DNA of 64,000 nucleotides from Eurosta solidaginis (taxonomy: Eukaryota; Arthropoda; Insecta; Diptera; Tephritidae): assembly GCF_040869045.1 (NCBI RefSeq), contig NC_090320.1:247318978-247382977 (forward strand). The letters are read 5' to 3'. The position numbers and the translations under genes are program-made. Positions 46,519 to 55,321 of the stretch are shown one piece after another (the stretch's first letter is position 1; each line of letters opens with the position of its first letter). Under the pieces are notes generated by a model. The model was not told where the DNA came from, made no database searches, and saw nothing but the letters and a program-made list of their open reading frames with translations.

Positions 46519-46808
46519 GCGGCCGCCGTGTGGGCTGGTAGAGAACTCGTATTACGACGCCGAAAATACTGGGTTCAACGCCCGGGCAAAGCAACATCAT
46601 AAATTTAGAAACAAGTTTTTTCGATTAGATATATTTCTGTTTCTATTAAAAGCTTTTCGGTGAAAACTCTTCTAATTTCCATATGTAGGCCCCGTTCCAC
46701 CGATTTGTATGGAAATTTCAAAGAAGCACAACGCAAATTGGGAGCGAAGCTCTGTCTTAAATCTCTTTGGAGGCTATCGTGCCTTGTATTTATTTATTTT
46801 TTTATTTA
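46519..46808 (+). mobile_element. tRNA-like SINE, family 1 (full-length copy)
   Basis: The head is GCGGCCGCCGTGTGGGCTGG, followed by TAGAG and a B-box-like GGGTTCAACGCCC (46571-46583), which fits the GGTTCRANNCC polymerase III consensus. The body runs through AGCAACATCATAAATTTAGA to the shared 3' block GGAGCGAAGCTCTGTCTTAA and AGGCTATCGTGCCTTGTA. It ends in a (TTTA)n/T-rich tail. About 290 bp. It is the most complete of three copies. Confidence 0.75.
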
Positions 46809-47384
46809 GCATCCCATTTGTATCAATTTCTTGAAGTTCGACTCATAGATACCAGCTCTCGTTTTTCCATCAACAAATTTCGCTCCTTCATGGATGGATC
46901 CATGAGTCAGGGTCATTATATGGATTTTCTGTTTTCCAAAGAGTTCTGTTCCACAATGGACAGCTCAAATCGCCGTGAGATTCTGAGCGTTGAACCATTG
47001 CATCACGCAGTTGCAATGTGAGATTTTCTATGCATTTTCTTGTAGGTGTGTAGCACGGCGAGCCATGATTCAAAATAAGGTCATTCTGTTCTCACGTCTC
47101 ATGCTTTTTAGTTTTTCAAAAGGCATGCTGATTTATTTATTTATTAGTCTACAAATCTAGCAATTTTTTTGACTAAAAATAGCTACGGATTTACTGTACA
47201 GATTCAAGGTGATACAGGTTGAACAAAATTTATATTATAAAGTATGTATGTACATATATTATTAAATCAGTTGTCGGGATGGACTGTGATGCGGAGCCAC
47301 GGGAATTAATTATTAGTGCTGTTGGAATGGACGTGATTCCGAGCAGCTGATGTATATTTAACATACAAAAAGTAGGGCTGCGAT
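46809..47384. other. Unassigned DNA
   Basis: Overlapping open frames on both strands (46767-47021 plus, 46888-47073 minus) carry no recognised domain. From about 47315 it joins the repeat described at 44696-44793. Confidence 0.4.
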
Positions 47385-47734
47385 GGTTCCCCCCATAAAT
47401 TCAGAAAACAAAAATTCAGGAACACATTTTTTCAGAAAACACTAGTCAGAACCCTTTTTTCAGAAAGCCAAAATTCAGAAGTCAAAACTCAGAAACAAAA
47501 ATTCATAAATCAAATTTCAGGAGTCAAAATTCGGATGTCAAATTTCAGAAGTCAAATTTCGTAAGTCAAAATTCAGAAGTCAAATTTCAGAAGTAAAATT
47601 TCAGAAATCAAAATTCAGAAAGTAATTAGACAGCAAAAAAACATTAAGTTTTGCACAAAATTTTATGTTTTTTTTGCTGTCTGATTACTCTCTGAATTTT
47701 GACTTCTGAAATTTTACTTCTGAATTTTTTTTCA

Positions 47735-48020
47735 GCCTGGAACACAGCAATGTCCAAAGAAGGCGTTATATTCAATCGAATTATGGAATATGTATAATAT
47801 CACCAAATTGGGTAAAGTCCGTACAAATAATTCCATCGAAAGGTGGCACAACGTCATTCGAGGTGCGTTTGAGACACACCCTAAAATATTTAATTGCATA
47901 AATAAAATAAAAACCGAACAGGCAATAATAGAAAGAAAACTGCAGCAATTTTCAGCTGGGGGCGAGCCATATCGGAAACGCAAGAAAAAATATAAACACT
48001 TCGTTTTTATAATACGGTAA
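47735..48020 (+). pseudogene. MULE transposase C-terminal remnant
   Basis: The frame reads MEYVYNITKLGKVRTNNSIE, then RWHNVIRGAFETHPKIFNCI and KIKTEQAIIERKLQQFSAG, ending near 48020. The TNNS(V/I)E.WH....F...HP.(L/I).....K...E pattern is the conserved end of MULE transposases of the kind carried by FLYWCH-bearing elements in animals. Upstream DDE core blocks are absent: the reading enters from the left terminal array at about 47735. So it is an internally deleted copy that cannot move by itself. It lies between the two arrays, on the plus strand. Confidence 0.75.
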
Positions 48021-48535
48021 ATTTAAAAGATCGCGGGTTCGAATCGGAATCAAGGTCTAACAATAATTATTTTATCATTATTATTGTTATGATACATTTT
48101 TTCTTAATTGAAACAACAAAAATTGTTAATACATCCCAGAACACGGGGAAAATTTGTCAATAAATATGGCACTATGGCATCATTGCCATGAAAAAAGTCC
48201 AATTTTCACATCCATTCTGCAACATACATATGTCGCAGTGCTGTGAATATCAATTGGCAAGAAACAGGGTAGAAATAGAAATAATGAAGACAAACAAACA
48301 ACCGCTGTGAAAACTGAATGGTTATAGCAGCGGCGCCTAAACGGTGCCGATGAAGGAATTTAGCAGTTCCCGAAATGGATCTATACAATGAGCTTTGGCA
48401 GTTGCCTAAATTTTTTTCTTTCTTCTTTCCAATTTCAAATTTTTTCGATTAAAAAAAAATTTATCATAACAATAATAATGATAAAATAATTATTGTTAGG
48501 CATTGAGCTCGACTCGAACCCGCGATCTTACAAGT
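48017..48535. mobile_element. Inverted-repeat element with B-box-like ends, copy 1
   Basis: The arms of about 85 bp read GATCGCGGGTTCGAATCGG then AACAATAATTATTTTATCAT at the left, and the inverted form at the right. Each arm carries GGTTCGAATC/GGTTCGAGTC, which fits a polymerase III B box. The middle (48230-48400) has GCAGTGCTGTGAATATCAAT and AATGGTTATAGCAG blocks identical or nearly so in the copy at 60395-60850. It sits inside the MULE, so it is younger than it. Noncoding. Confidence 0.7.
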
Positions 48536-49116
48536 CAGAAGGCCGATATAACAACAAAAATTGTAAATTCATTTGAAAAAGATAAACGCGAAAAAATTAA
48601 TAAATTACATGCTTGCACACAATTCAAAATTTTAGATTGTACTACTTTTTCTTTATACATAATTCCTTCCAAATAAATAGGCGTGTTTTGAATTTTGAGA
48701 AAAAATTTAATGTTTTTTCTGTCGCCTGAGTATTTTTTTCTGAATTTTGCCTTCTGAAATTTGACTTCAGAATTTTCACTTCTGAAATTTGACTTCTGCA
48801 ATTTGACTTCTGAGATATGACTTCTGAGTTTTGACCTCTGAATTTTGTCTTTCTGAAAAAAGGGTTCTGACTAATGTTTTCTGAAAAATGTGTTTCTGAA
48901 TTTTTGCTTTCTGAATTTATGGGGGGCACCGGCTGGCGATGTGTGGGAGGTTGGAAAGGACGCGATTGATCAAGACGATTTTAATGACTTTGACCAACAA
49001 TAAGCTGTGAACCAGGGTTTCATGCTGAACTTTTGTTCATATTTGCAATTCAGGAGTAAAGAATACACCACACATTATGACAATAAAACAAAGAAAAAAC
49101 GATAATTAAATATTTG

Positions 49117-49898
49117 AATATTCTATACATATTTAATTTAATTTTATTTCCAGTTTTTTCATTTAAATTATTTCTTACAATTGATAATTTCTTAATACCA
49201 TTTATATTTACTATGCATATTTTAGCTAATAAATTTTTTGCACTTAATTTCTCATTTAAAAAATAAAAACAAAACACAAAATATAAAAAAATTACACAAA
49301 ATATTTATATTACATATGCAACTAATTATAAATACATTTCTTTTCACATTTGATACGAAAACTAAAAATCACAATAATACACACAGACACACACTTACAA
49401 TTTAATACATACATAACTATTTTATATTACAAAAATTTATTAGTATAATTTAAGGCGCTATAACAAATAAACATATTCATTATAATCATAAAAATAACAA
49501 TAGAAATATTCTATACATATTTAATTTAATTTTATTTCCAGTTTTTTCATTTAAATTATTTCTTACAATTGATAATTTCTTAATACCATTTATATTTACT
49601 ATGCATATTTTAGCTAATAAATTTTTTGCACTTAATTTCTCATTTAAAAAATAAAAACAAAACACAAAATATAAAAAAATTACACAAAATATTTATATTA
49701 CATATGCAACTAATTATAAATACATTTCTTTTCACATTTGATACGAAAACTAAAAATCACAATAATACACACAGACACACACTTACAATTTAATACATAC
49801 ATAACTATTTTATATTACAAAAATTTATTAGTATAATTTAAGGCGCTATAACAAATAAACATATTCATTATAATCATAAAAATAACAATAGAAATATT
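49117..49898. repeat. Perfect 388-bp tandem duplication
   Basis: Copy 1 is 49117-49504 and copy 2 is 49505-49892, with six more bases of a third start (49893-49898). I compared the full lines by eye and found no difference. The unit is AT-rich and noncoding. On the minus strand it includes AATAAA-type motifs (TTTATT on the plus strand, for example near 49436 and its partner). It lies about 300-1080 bp downstream of the Gsc stop codon, so it may be in the 3' untranslated region. A recent duplication or an assembly artefact are both possible. Confidence 0.95.
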
Positions 49899-50194
49899 CA
49901 TATATATGTATGTAGTAGTTAATAGTTTGTATGCATAATTAGCGTTTTATATTTATTAGATATTTTACATTCATTCAGTATTTTTTACATAAAACTAAAC
50001 CGAATTGTAGAAAAAGTGACAGATCACACACAACAAGCAGGCAAAATTTTTCGATTAATATTCACCATAGTTGTTGTTTGTTTTTTTTTTTTTTTTGTTT
50101 TTGGTTTGTAAGTAAAAACTATATTTTTAATACTAAAAACAAATATTACAATTTTAAAACATATTTACAAACGAAATGCATGTGGTACACGATT
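49899..50194 (-). other. Likely Gsc 3' untranslated region
   Basis: Directly follows the Gsc stop codon (50197-50195) on the minus strand. AT-rich with a poly-T tract at 50084-50097. The end of the transcript cannot be fixed from sequence. Confidence 0.5.
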
Positions 50195-50494
50195 TTATGC
50201 CACCTCCAAGTCTGATGACTCATCCGCATCGCTATTATAACTATTTGGATCAGTTTTAATGTGATGACTCAATTGACTGGCATAATCCTCGGCGGCACAT
50301 TTTAGATTCGCCACAGCGGCCATTACAGCACCGGTGGTGCCATTGACAGGACCCATGGCGCCTGTGACGCCAACAGCTGTATTGACACTATTCGCAACAC
50401 CACCACCACATTGCTCTTCTTGCAACTTACGCAGTCTTTCTTGTTCTTCACGTTTTTGCTTACGCCATTTTGCGCGTCGATTTTTAAACCAAAC
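50195..50494 (-). CDS. Gsc: goosecoid homeobox protein, last coding exon
   Basis: The exon encodes the end of a homeodomain and the C-terminus: [20 protein letters not shown], then [12 protein letters not shown], an alanine/glycine/threonine-rich linker, and the C-terminal [15 protein letters not shown] before TAA (50197-50195). Lysine at homeodomain position 50 (WFKNRR) marks the bicoid/orthodenticle/goosecoid specificity class, which binds TAATCC-like sites. The [18 protein letters not shown] extension and [11 protein letters not shown] end are what I know of fly Goosecoid, a nuclear repressor in foregut and anterior patterning. The 3' splice site is TTTCAG just before GTT (acceptor at 50495-50497 on the plus strand), placing the intron in phase 0 between homeodomain residues 46 and 47, usual for paired-type homeobox genes. 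The upstream exon was not found up to 64000. 99 codons plus stop are present. Confidence 0.9.
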   Translation of the reverse strand, partial: VWFKNRRAKWRKQKREEQERLRKLQEEQCGGGVANSVNTAVGVTGAMGPVNGTTGAVMAAVANLKCAAEDYASQLSHHIKTDPNSYNSDADESSDLEVA

Positions 50495-50829
50495 CTGAAA
50501 TGATGAAAAAAGAAATTTTGAATAAATATTTATTCTTGATTTTTATAGAATTATACGCTTGAGATTTAAATTGTGTGTATTTAAATTTATGCGTACAAAT
50601 ATTTTTGTTTATTTATGTAAATATGTAAATATAAATACAGCTAAATTTACTTTTTAAGATTTTAATTTGCTTACGAAAACCTGAAGCCATAAAGTTGCGC
50701 CGAGTCGGCGTTGCATTGGTTTGGCTTTGTTATTGAAAATATTTTTTTATTATACTCAACTGCGCTTAGCATACATAGTATATTATTATTTTTTTTTTTT
50801 TCCTCACTAAACATTGCTGAATCGATACA
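50495..50829 (-). other. Gsc intron start, with a fragment of the A/B/C family end
   Basis: A pyrimidine-rich tract lies before the acceptor. Around 50749-50790, TTATACTCAACTGCGCTTAG and AGTATATTATT resemble the TTTATACTCAGTTGAGCAGA...AGTATATTAA end of elements A-C, so a short relic of that family is present. Confidence 0.55.
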
Positions 50830-51440
50830 GATAAATAATAAATATGAATAAAAGAATAAATGCAGGGTACCTGTTGAATACCCAGAAATCTGAGCATCCC
50901 AACAGACATCTGATTGATGAACCAGCACCGCCTAGGGGCTTAAGGAGTCATCTCCGTAAGCATTTTGAGGAAATACGGCACCTGAGAACCCAGCCGTATG
51001 AAGCGAAAAAACACAAGCAGGTCCTTGGTGAACTCCACAAACCGGCGTCGGACCTTATGCCGGGAATTGCGCGTTGAATCCAGTACTCAAAGAAAAGTAT
51101 CCAAAACTTGCGGAAGAGGAACGCATACTCCCCAGGGAAACGCGTGTCACTCTTGCTCAACTTCGTTCTGGATACTGATATCAGGTTAAACTCTTACCTA
51201 TCCAGAATCAACCTCGACATACAAAATGTATGCCCCGCTTGCAATGTGTCCCCACATGACACCAACCATCTCTTTAATTGTAATGTGGAACCAACACCTC
51301 TAACACCCCTTTCCTTATGGTCCACCCCTGTTGAAACAGCAAGTTTCCTTGGACTCCCGTTAGAGGATATTGATGACAATTTGTGATCGGTCGCGGCTGT
51401 TAGGTGGGGCGAAGCACTGCTACAACAACAACAACAACAG
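50830..51440 (+). pseudogene. Jockey-like LINE 3' end
   Basis: The reading switches frame: 50844-51077 (HPNRHLIDEPAPPRGLRSHL, stop), about 51074-51168 (EERILPRETRVTLAQLRSGY, stop), then to 51386 (RLNSYLSRINLDIQNVCPAC, HDTNHLFNCNVEPTPLTPLS, ETASFLGLPLEDIDDNL). The LAQLRSGY...RLNSY...CPAC...DTNHLFNC order is a common C-terminus of dipteran LINE ORF2 proteins, with a zinc-knuckle-like CPAC/HLFNC. It ends with GCACTGCTACAACAACAACA, a (CAA)n tail at 51420-51439. RT and endonuclease are absent. It lies within the probable Gsc intron in the opposite orientation to Gsc. Confidence 0.8.
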
Positions 51441-52180
51441 GGGTGCCATAAAGTCAACCGTAATCAGCGCCGCAGAGAGCCGAGCTGGGCTCCTGGGACA
51501 GTTTGCGTTTACGGGCCCCCCAAAAAAATAAACTCAACCCAGTAAAAAAAGTAACATGACATACATAAATTTTTCAATTCACATTGTAAGTTTTATTTCA
51601 AATAAAATTCAATTTATACTATGTTCAAACAGAAAAATAAATTGAGGCCATTTCGATTTAAATTGAGTGGTGTTCATACAACTCTATTTAGCTTACACAA
51701 TAGTAATTTGATAGCTGGTTGGCTCATCTCTACAGTAACAACATATCTTTGTTGAGACTGTAAAAATGCGCGTGTTGGTATTAGGTGAATGGAATGAAAA
51801 CATAAAACTTTGATATTTTTGTGTGTTGTAAGAAAATGTGTTCAGTGTTTTGTTTTCATTTTGATTTTGCCATCTTCTTTTGACAGTCCCTACTCCAGTG
51901 AAATGAAAGACATAAAATCAGCTGATGAAATGAGCCAACCATATAGTTCAGCCATGCGTAAGTGACGTTTAAATATACTCAATAAACACACTTTACAATG
52001 TTGCATTTGCAGGTTGAAACAATTTATTACGCAATTTTTTTTAAATTGGCAATTTATTATTACAATTTATTATATGACAAATTGCGTAATAAATTGCCCA
52101 AACAGTATAAATTGCCAATTTGGTGTGTGTTTGAACCTAGTATTACTGGAGCACTTACAACATAAATGAAATGTTAGATT

Positions 52181-53895
52181 TCATTGTTTGATTTGCTTAC
52201 ATTTACATTTTCTAAATATGTACATTTTAAGAGCTTGAATCAGCCAAGGAAAACATTCCGTGCTTTTTTGGTCTGCGAATATGGAAATTACCGATTCAAA
52301 AGTAATGCTGTGAGCAAGGCTGGATTCCAACGCCAATGTTCCAAGGCCTGTCAAGCGATTTTCGCTCATAGTAGAACGTAAAAAATTTTTCACGCGAGAC
52401 CAGGCATGCTTAACCAACGAACCGATATCATTTCGTTTCGTTTATTAACGTTAAGAACGTCAAATTAACGAAATGATTTCGTTTCGTTTTCTGCCATATC
52501 AAAACGAAATCAAATCGTTTATGTTGATTATTAATTTCAAACTATGCTGGAAAAGCTGATTGATGGCGGAGTCATTGAAGGTGAAAGCATTAGCCAAGCT
52601 GATTGCAACTTCACTCATGAATTTTGACAGTACGAACATTTCTCAGAGGAATTTTGACATTACCACCAACGAACTACACAAACAAATTACATGGAATTTG
52701 TGTGTATGTCCGCTCGCTGTTACCACCTTACGGCTTCACCATGGCTATAGCATTGCCAGCACAATTCAAACATAAAGTATCACGTTTTTGTTAACGTTTT
52801 TAACGTTAACGAAAGCTTTTCGTTTCGGTTAAAAACGAGACACAATTTATCTTGATAATTTCTTTATCGTTAATATTTCGAAGTGTTTCAACGGAAACGG
52901 TGGAAATTTTTTGATAAACGATTAGCTTAACGTTAAGGTGCATCCCTGCGCGAGACAATAGACTAAAAGAACGCTCCCCTTCAGCCACACTGACTGGAAG
53001 TGTGCAAAGTATTCTTAATGCTATGCAGATGTTCGGAAATAATACTTTCATCTTCAAGTCATGAAATTTGTTCAGAAGTTGAAATGGTGGCAGCGAATCA
53101 CACCCCAAATTTGCTAAGTTGATGGCTTTGAGATGAAATATTAGATCCGTAGAAATATCGATGCCATAAATCATGCAGAATACCGCTGCCTTTTCTCTGA
53201 GCTCTTCTTCCGTCAGATCCTGATACTTCCACAAAAAACTAAATTTAATCGCAATGTCATTTACGGCCTCGAAACTTCGTGTCAGTTTACCAATCAAGCA
53301 GTCCAAAAGAACGTAAAAAACTTGCTGCTGGAATTGAATTTCGAAGTCACACTCAGGTGATTCGCCAGGTAATTCATCGAACTGACGTTTTTTTATCGTC
53401 CTTCTTTTCTCTGCGAAGATATTCACAACTCCTATACTCCCTGCCAGAACCTTACATTCTTGAAGTATGATCGACCATTGATCCCTGAACTTCTTCAACT
53501 CATCAATCAGGCTACGTATATTTTCTGTTTCCATGTCCAGTGTGGCATTTCTAGCTTGCATTACCAGATTTCGATGGTTGATTACCGTCAACACTTTGAG
53601 CCAAATGGAGGCTAAGAGGATACACTCAAATTTCCCCATGTATGCTTCAATACCTTTCAAATCCGTTACTGTTTCTAAACTCAGGATTTCATCAATAGCT
53701 TCCAATATTTGGGGAATTTGAGTTGCGAAAGGTTTCACACTATCCACACGAGCAAACCATCGTGTTTGTGACATGCTGTGCAAGGAGCAATTAGTTTTTT
53801 CCTTGAGAATTTCCCATCTCTGAGGGCTTGCACTAAAGATATTATAAAATGTCTGCATAATACCGAAAAATGTGATGATTTCTGCACATTAAAAA
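52181..53895 (-). pseudogene. hAT transposase (ZMYM1-like), split by a MITE
   Basis: The minus frame starts inside the protein at about 53895 after a stop (CAEIITFFGIMQTFYNIFSA), continues SPQRWEILKEKT and SMSQTRWFARVDSVKPF, a long helical middle (QFDELPGESPECDFEIQFQQ, then LREKAAVFCMIYGIDIS), and PVSVAEGERSFSLLSR at the insertion point (52949). After the MITE (52401-52948) it resumes VKNFLRSTMSENRLTGLGTL with ALESSLAH. This is the hAT dimerisation region and the body of ZMYM1-like transposases. Removing the MITE and one TSD restores the frame exactly. The N-terminal zinc finger region is absent, so it is dead or a fragment. Related to, but clearly different from, the transposase at 37373-41560. 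Confidence 0.9.
52401..52948 (+). mobile_element. hAT-type MITE, copy 2
   Basis: Same ends as copy 1 (CAGGCATGCTTAAC ... GGTGCATCCCTG). Perfect 8-bp TSD CGCGAGAC at 52393-52400 and 52949-52956. It lies in the hAT transposase coding region. It is 548 bp against 591 bp for copy 1; the main difference is a shortened left terminal region. No ORF. Confidence 0.95.
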
Positions 53896-54025
53896 ATTTA
53901 CCAATAATTGCACCACTGACAAAAGAAATACGAAGCTTGCAACAATTAGCGCGAAACTGACCTATGTAAGCTTATCCACGGCATACTCATATGTTTGCAC
54001 AAATTTGCGCCGAATAGGATAAATA

Positions 54026-54652
54026 TTGTAACGAATGTTAGCAGCACTGAGCGATGCTATCGTCTCTAAGCCGATGCTAAGCAGGGACGTGAATTCACAT
54101 CCATAGATCAATCACTATGTATCTACATAAACGAAACAATAATTGCGTCTACATATATGTACCATGTACGTATACAAGCAGCGGAGAGTCAGTGCACAAA
54201 CACATGCATATATCTGAGATACTCCTGAAAGTATGCAATGAGAAAAACTATAAAATTGTGCAATTGTAGTTACAGCTGAGAAGTTTGAGAGCTGCTGGAC
54301 TAGTAGATTCTGGAAGCGCCTAGAAGATGCGAACGTTGAAATCCAAGAGTATAAAAGGCGGCAATTGTAGAGGCGCTGGAATTCAGTTTGATTTGAGTTG
54401 TCAAGCAGTTTCGACTAAGACGCTATCTAGCGAACAATAGCAGTATTATTTTGAATAGTAGAGTTTCATTTGAGCTATCAATCAGTTTGGTTATTAAGCA
54501 AGCAATTCGTTGCACAGTTTGAGTGTTATTGTGAAGTACTTTAATAAAGGCCATTTTGCATTATTACAAATTGGAGTTATTTATTCAACAGTTTAGTGAT
54601 TCGAACTTAGCAGAGGTTGCAAATAAGAGGATTTGCAAGTAAATTCGTTACA
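54026..54652 (+). mobile_element. Solo LTR, gypsy-like family (copy 2)
   Basis: It begins (T)TGTAACGAATGTTAGCAGC and ends AAGTAAATTCGTTACA. Flanks read as AAATA on both sides (54021-54025, 54653-54657), or ATAT/AAAT if the start is 54027. It contains a GAGTATAAAAGG TATA box (about 54349), an AATAAAGGCC signal (about 54543) and the TTTATTCAACAGTTTAGTGA block. No internal region. Inserted in the hAT element. Confidence 0.85.
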
Positions 54653-54653
54653 A

Positions 54654-54970
54654 AATAATAAGAGCCGTCAGTCGTTATTTTTTAGGCATTTACTCGATGT
54701 AAACTGTGAGGTAGTCGCTACTTTTTTTTGGGCGAGATGTTTATAAATGTCTTCTATACATTTTCATGGGGTATTTGTGTTTATTTTTCCGACTGTATTT
54801 AATTAATTATTTAATTCTCTTTCCAAAAAACACGTTTGCATAAAGTGACAACACCGCATGGATAAATGGAAGGCAATTCAAAAATGTCCCTCATAAAACA
54901 AAAGTAGCGACTACCTCACAGTTTACATCGAGTAAATGCCTAAAAAATAACGACTGACGGCTCTTATTAT
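54654..54970. mobile_element. Palindromic MITE, AAGAGCCGTCAGTCG ends
   Basis: The arms of about 66 bp (AAGAGCCGTCAGTCGTTATT, then GGCATTTACTCGATGTAAAC and TGTGAGGTAGTCGCTACTTT) are perfectly inverted at the right end. The outer AATAAGAGCC/GGCTCTTATT extends the palindrome. Unique centre of about 180 bp. No ORF. Confidence 0.85.
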
Positions 54971-55112
54971 ATTTATCCTCTTTGTTTGCGCTTCGCAAAA
55001 CAAGTCAAGTGTACTAATTTTTTAAAATTAACGCTCTAGTTTATTATCAGTCTGTATTTACAGATGTCGCTGGCTTTTAGAAAAATGAAAAAGCAAAACG
55101 ACCAAACCGATA

Positions 55113-55248
55113 GGGGCATAGTTATAGTCGAAATAAAATGTGATTTTAAGTTAGCTGAAGCATTTTTGACAGATAGCGCTTATAAAATTGTGTCAAAAAC
55201 GTTTATCTAACTTAAAATCACATTTTATTTCGACTATGACTATGCCCC
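55113..55248. mobile_element. 136-bp palindromic MITE, GGGGCATAG ends
   Basis: The left arm GGGGCATAGTTATAGTCGAA plus ATAAAATGTGATTTTAAGTT is mirrored at the right (CTATGACTATGCCCC). ATA lies on both sides (55110-55112, 55249-55251), a possible 3-bp TSD. Centre of about 50 bp. Confidence 0.8.
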
Positions 55249-55321
55249 ATAGTATTTGATTGGATGCTTATGATTTTAGTTTAGTGATTTTCAATTTTAA
55301 AACAATTTTTTGTAGCAACAA

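Larger units (their letters stand above)
47385..48930 (+). mobile_element. MULE with tandem-repeat terminal inverted repeats
   Basis: The ends are GGTTCCCCCCATAAATTCAG and (complement) GGTGCCCCCCATAAATTCAG. The terminal repeats run about 240-300 bp and consist largely of a roughly 15-bp tandem motif of the TCAGAAGTCAAAATT type. It is flanked by GGCTGCGAT (47376-47384) and GGCTGGCGAT (48931-48940), a 9-bp duplication with one added G. The same host repeat without insertion is at 44758-44793. It contains a MULE transposase end and a nested inverted-repeat element. MULEs typically make 8-9 bp TSDs. Confidence 0.85.

Noticed and set aside
48029..48053. Possible tRNA gene (GCGGGTTCGAATCGG)
   Set aside because: Only the B-box-like part is present; no acceptor stem, D-arm or full cloverleaf can be drawn, and it is duplicated in inverted form within a repeat.
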